Assembly: GCA_018825765.1 (NCBI GenBank)
Contig: JAHKAQ010000088.1
Span: 1 to 8,444, forward strand
Origin: Patescibacteria group bacterium
GTDB taxonomy: Bacteria; Patescibacteriota; Minisyncoccia; CAIUEV01; JAHKAQ01
Direction: 5' to 3'
DNA length: 8,444 nucleotides
In this document: in pieces, positions 6,533 through 8,444 of the stretch
Layout of the letters: every line of letters starts with the position of its first letter
Numbering within the stretch: the first letter of the stretch is position 1
The notes under the pieces: model-generated
What the model was told of the DNA's origin: nothing
What the model saw: the letters and a program-made list of their open reading frames with translations, nothing else
Database searches by the model: none
Translations under genes and position numbers: made by a program

Positions 6533-6538
6533 AGTATA
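6533..6538 (-). promoter_or_regulatory. Candidate -10 box of the hpf-secA promoter
   Basis: TATACT reads on the minus strand from 6538 to 6533, a 5 of 6 match to the -10 consensus, within a TATATACTAA context. At 17-nt spacing the -35 position (6561-6556) reads CGTTAT, a poor match that overlaps the palindrome at 6557-6566. A transcript would start near 6526, about 35 nt before the hpf ATG. Confidence 0.45.
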
Positions 6539-6556
6539 TAAATTGGGGCAGGGCAA

Positions 6557-6566
6557 TAACGCGTTA
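6557..6566. promoter_or_regulatory. 10-bp palindrome between divergent promoters, candidate operator
   Basis: TAACGCGTTA is a perfect 10-bp palindrome lying between the hpf -10 (6533-6538) and the uvrA -10 (6602-6607), over the expected hpf -35 position. It could be a repressor or activator site for one or both genes. It does not match a LexA-type box that I know. With a single copy of this length, chance remains possible. Confidence 0.3.
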
Positions 6567-6598
6567 AATGGAACCGTCTTTTATTTCCCCTTGTTTTA

Positions 6599-6607
6599 TG
6601 ATATTAT
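6599..6607 (+). promoter_or_regulatory. Candidate extended -10 promoter of uvrA
   Basis: TGATATTAT fits the extended -10 form (TG, one base, then TATTAT, a 5 of 6 match). The -35 region at 6579-6584 is a T-rich non-match, as is common for extended -10 promoters. A transcript would start near 6614, about 32 nt before the ATG at 6646. The leader is AT-rich with no Shine-Dalgarno. Confidence 0.5.
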
Positions 6608-6645
6608 GGCCCTATTGTCAAAAAAAACTTAAATCTTTAAATTTT

Positions 6646-8444
6646 ATGAAAAAAATCATTATCCGCGGAGCGCGCGAGCATAATTTGAAAAATATAAACC
6701 TGGATTTGCCCCGGGGCAAGTTTATTGTTTTTACCGGAGTCTCAGGGTCTGGTAAGTCCACTTTGGCTTTTGACACGATTTTCGCCGAGGGTCAGCGGCG
6801 CTATTTGGAAAGTTTGTCCAGCTACGCCCGGCAGTTTTTGGGCAGGATGGACAAGCCGGACGTGGACACGATTGAGGGACTGGCGCCCACGATTTCCATC
6901 AATCAAAAGACAACCGGACACAATCCCCGCTCCACCGTGGGAACTATCACGGAAATTTACGATTATCTGCGGCTTTTATACGCCAAAATAGGCTTGCCGC
7001 ATTGTCCGCACTGCGGCAAAGAGATAAAAAAGGTCACGCTGGATGAGATGATAGAGGAAATCGTGGAGCAATGCGAGGAGAACAAAAAAATACAGATTTA
7101 CGCGCCTGTTGTGCGGGGCAAGAAGGGAGAATATCAGACTTTGCTGGAAAATTTATACAAACAGGGATATACCCAGGCCATAGTCAATGATAAGCCCACA
7201 AAGCTTTCAACCTATAAGTTTATAAAACTTGACCGTTACAGCCGGCACAAAATCGAAGTTTTAATCGACGAATTGGAGATTAAAGCCAAATATTTGGAAC
7301 GGATTTCAGAAAGCGTGGAGCAGGCGTTGAAATTAACCGGCGGCATAGTGAATATTTTTTGCGGCAAGAAAAAAATAAGCTTTAACCAGAACATGATGTG
7401 TCCGGATTGCAATTTCAGCTTTGGTGAAATTGAGCCGCGATCTTTTTCTTTCAACAGTCCTTACGGAGCTTGCGTTTCCTGCGGCGGATTGGGCAAGAAT
7501 TACGAGCTTTCAGAAAAACTCATTATTCCCGACAGAACAAAAACTATCGGTCAGGGAGGAATTCTTCCCTGGAGTTACAGAAAGAACAACTGGCTGGGCA
7601 TGATAATTCAGGGAGCGGCGCGTGAGCTTCGCATCCCCTTAAACGACAGGATAAAGGATATTACAAAATACAAGCTGGATAAACTGCTTTTCGGGGATGA
7701 GGAGCCGATGATTTTGACTTTGCGCGCGATGAGAAGATCGCACGCCTGGAAGATGAATTTTAAGGGCCTGATTCTGTATCTAAAAAAACGCTATCAGGAG
7801 ACTGAGTCGGAAAAGGTGCGAAAAGACATTGAAAAATATATGCTGGAAAAAACCTGCAAAGATTGCGGCGGCCGGCGCTTAAAAAAGGAAAGCTTATTGG
7901 TCAGGATTGGGGGCAAAGATATAAGCGAGATTGCCAGGCTTTCTATTGATGAGGTTTTGGAGTTTTTCTTGAAATTAAAATTAACAAAAAATCAGGAACT
8001 GATCGCGAAAAGAATCAATAAAGAGATAGGTAACCGCTTGAGGTTTTTAAACAACGTGGGGCTTTCCTATTTAAGCCTGAATCGTTCAGCTAACACGCTT
8101 TCCGGCGGCGAGTCCCAGCGCATTCGTCTGGCCAGCCAGGTGGGAGCCGGGCTGGTAGGCGTCTGCTATATTCTGGACGAACCTTCAATTGGTCTTCACG
8201 CCAAAGACAATAAAAAATTGCTAAATACTTTAAACGAACTGCGGGATCGGGATAACACGGTGATTGTGATTGAGCATGACCAGGAAACCATGTTAAACAG
8301 CGACTGGCTGGTGGATATCGGGCCGGGCGCCGGGGAGGCCGGCGGACGGGTGGTGGTAAGCGATTCCCTGACAAAAGCTTTGAAGAATCAAAAATCAATT
8401 ACGGTAAAGTATTTGAAAGGACAGAAAAAGATAAAAAAACCAAA
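6646..8444 (+). CDS. uvrA: Excinuclease ABC subunit A (3' end outside window)
   Basis: UvrA recognises bulky DNA lesions and loads UvrB in nucleotide excision repair. The frame is open from ATG 6646 to the window edge: 599 complete codons of an expected 900-950. The start is supported by RGAREHNLKNI (7-17), the usual UvrA N-terminus. Visible are Walker A GVSGSGKS (31-38), the EGQRRYLESLSSYARQFL stretch, and TGHNPRSTVGT, conserved in UvrA. Cys pairs CPHC (120-123) and CKDC (404-407) probably form one zinc module, and CPDC (252-255) and CVSC (276-279) another. The first ABC module closes with the signature LSGGESQRIRLASQ (485-498), Walker B ILDEPS with Asp511/Glu512, and the H-loop His544. The UvrB-binding region lies at about 130-245. 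It is divergent from hpf-secA and has no Shine-Dalgarno. ABC module II and its zinc finger lie beyond the edge. Confidence 0.98.
   Translation, partial: MKKIIIRGAREHNLKNINLDLPRGKFIVFTGVSGSGKSTLAFDTIFAEGQRRYLESLSSYARQFLGRMDKPDVDTIEGLAPTISINQKTTGHNPRSTVGTITEIYDYLRLLYAKIGLPHCPHCGKEIKKVTLDEMIEEIVEQCEENKKIQIYAPVVRGKKGEYQTLLENLYKQGYTQAIVNDKPTKLSTYKFIKLDRYSRHKIEVLIDELEIKAKYLERISESVEQALKLTGGIVNIFCGKKKISFNQNMMCPDCNFSFGEIEPRSFSFNSPYGACVSCGGLGKNYELSEKLIIPDRTKTIGQGGILPWSYRKNNWLGMIIQGAARELRIPLNDRIKDITKYKLDKLLFGDEEPMILTLRAMRRSHAWKMNFKGLILYLKKRYQETESEKVRKDIEKYMLEKTCKDCGGRRLKKESLLVRIGGKDISEIARLSIDEVLEFFLKLKLTKNQELIAKRINKEIGNRLRFLNNVGLSYLSLNRSANTLSGGESQRIRLASQVGAGLVGVCYILDEPSIGLHAKDNKKLLNTLNELRDRDNTVIVIEHDQETMLNSDWLVDIGPGAGEAGGRVVVSDSLTKALKNQKSITVKYLKGQKKIKKP

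Noticed and set aside
8090..8398. Minus-strand open frame of 102 codons inside uvrA
   Set aside because: It is antisense to the UvrA signature, Walker B and H-loop segments; the Pro/Arg-rich product is a shadow.
1..8444. CRISPR arrays, tRNA or rRNA genes, insertion sequences
   Set aside because: No direct-repeat spacer pattern, no tRNA-like cloverleaf, no rRNA stretch and no transposase or terminal inverted repeats were seen on either strand by eye.

Overview
The window looks like part of a bacterial chromosome from the Candidate Phyla Radiation (Patescibacteria, Parcubacteria-like). This is a judgement from protein character: compact housekeeping genes, a SecA with extra charged loops in its first nucleotide-binding domain, a short HPF, and start codons that mostly lack a Shine-Dalgarno sequence. 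No marker gene here settles the lineage. TGA is used as a normal stop (end of secD), so this is the standard bacterial code and not the TGA=Gly code of Gracilibacteria/SR1.

Layout. On the minus strand, in transcription order, lie hpf (6491-6138), secA (6123-3274), an unrecognised Phe/Cys-rich membrane protein (3125-2652), secD (2389-704) and secF (699-1, running off the left edge). On the plus strand uvrA starts at 6646 and runs off the right edge. The 154-bp hpf/uvrA gap is a divergent promoter region with a 10-bp palindrome. hpf and secA are 14 nt apart and probably cotranscribed; secD and secF are 4 nt apart and certainly coupled. The membrane protein gene between the two Sec units has its own candidate promoter, the only strong Shine-Dalgarno in the window and a clear intrinsic terminator, so it reads as a self-contained unit.

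Function. SecA is the cytosolic ATPase that drives preproteins through SecYEG, and SecDF is the membrane complex that pulls them out on the far side. Their proximity makes this a protein-export locus, with ribosome hibernation (hpf) and nucleotide excision repair (uvrA) as neighbours.

Main observation. SecD carries an inserted parvulin-type peptidyl-prolyl isomerase domain in its extracytoplasmic P1 region, and the elements of that domain are in circularly permuted order: helix 1 through strand 4 come first, and the strand-1 'RASHIL' motif comes last. All three conserved polar active-site positions (His, Asp, His) are kept. This suggests a translocase with a built-in prolyl isomerase or chaperone acting on emerging chains. 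A second point of interest is the orphan membrane protein gene immediately upstream of secDF, which ends in a Pro-stop and is followed 19 nt later by a terminator.
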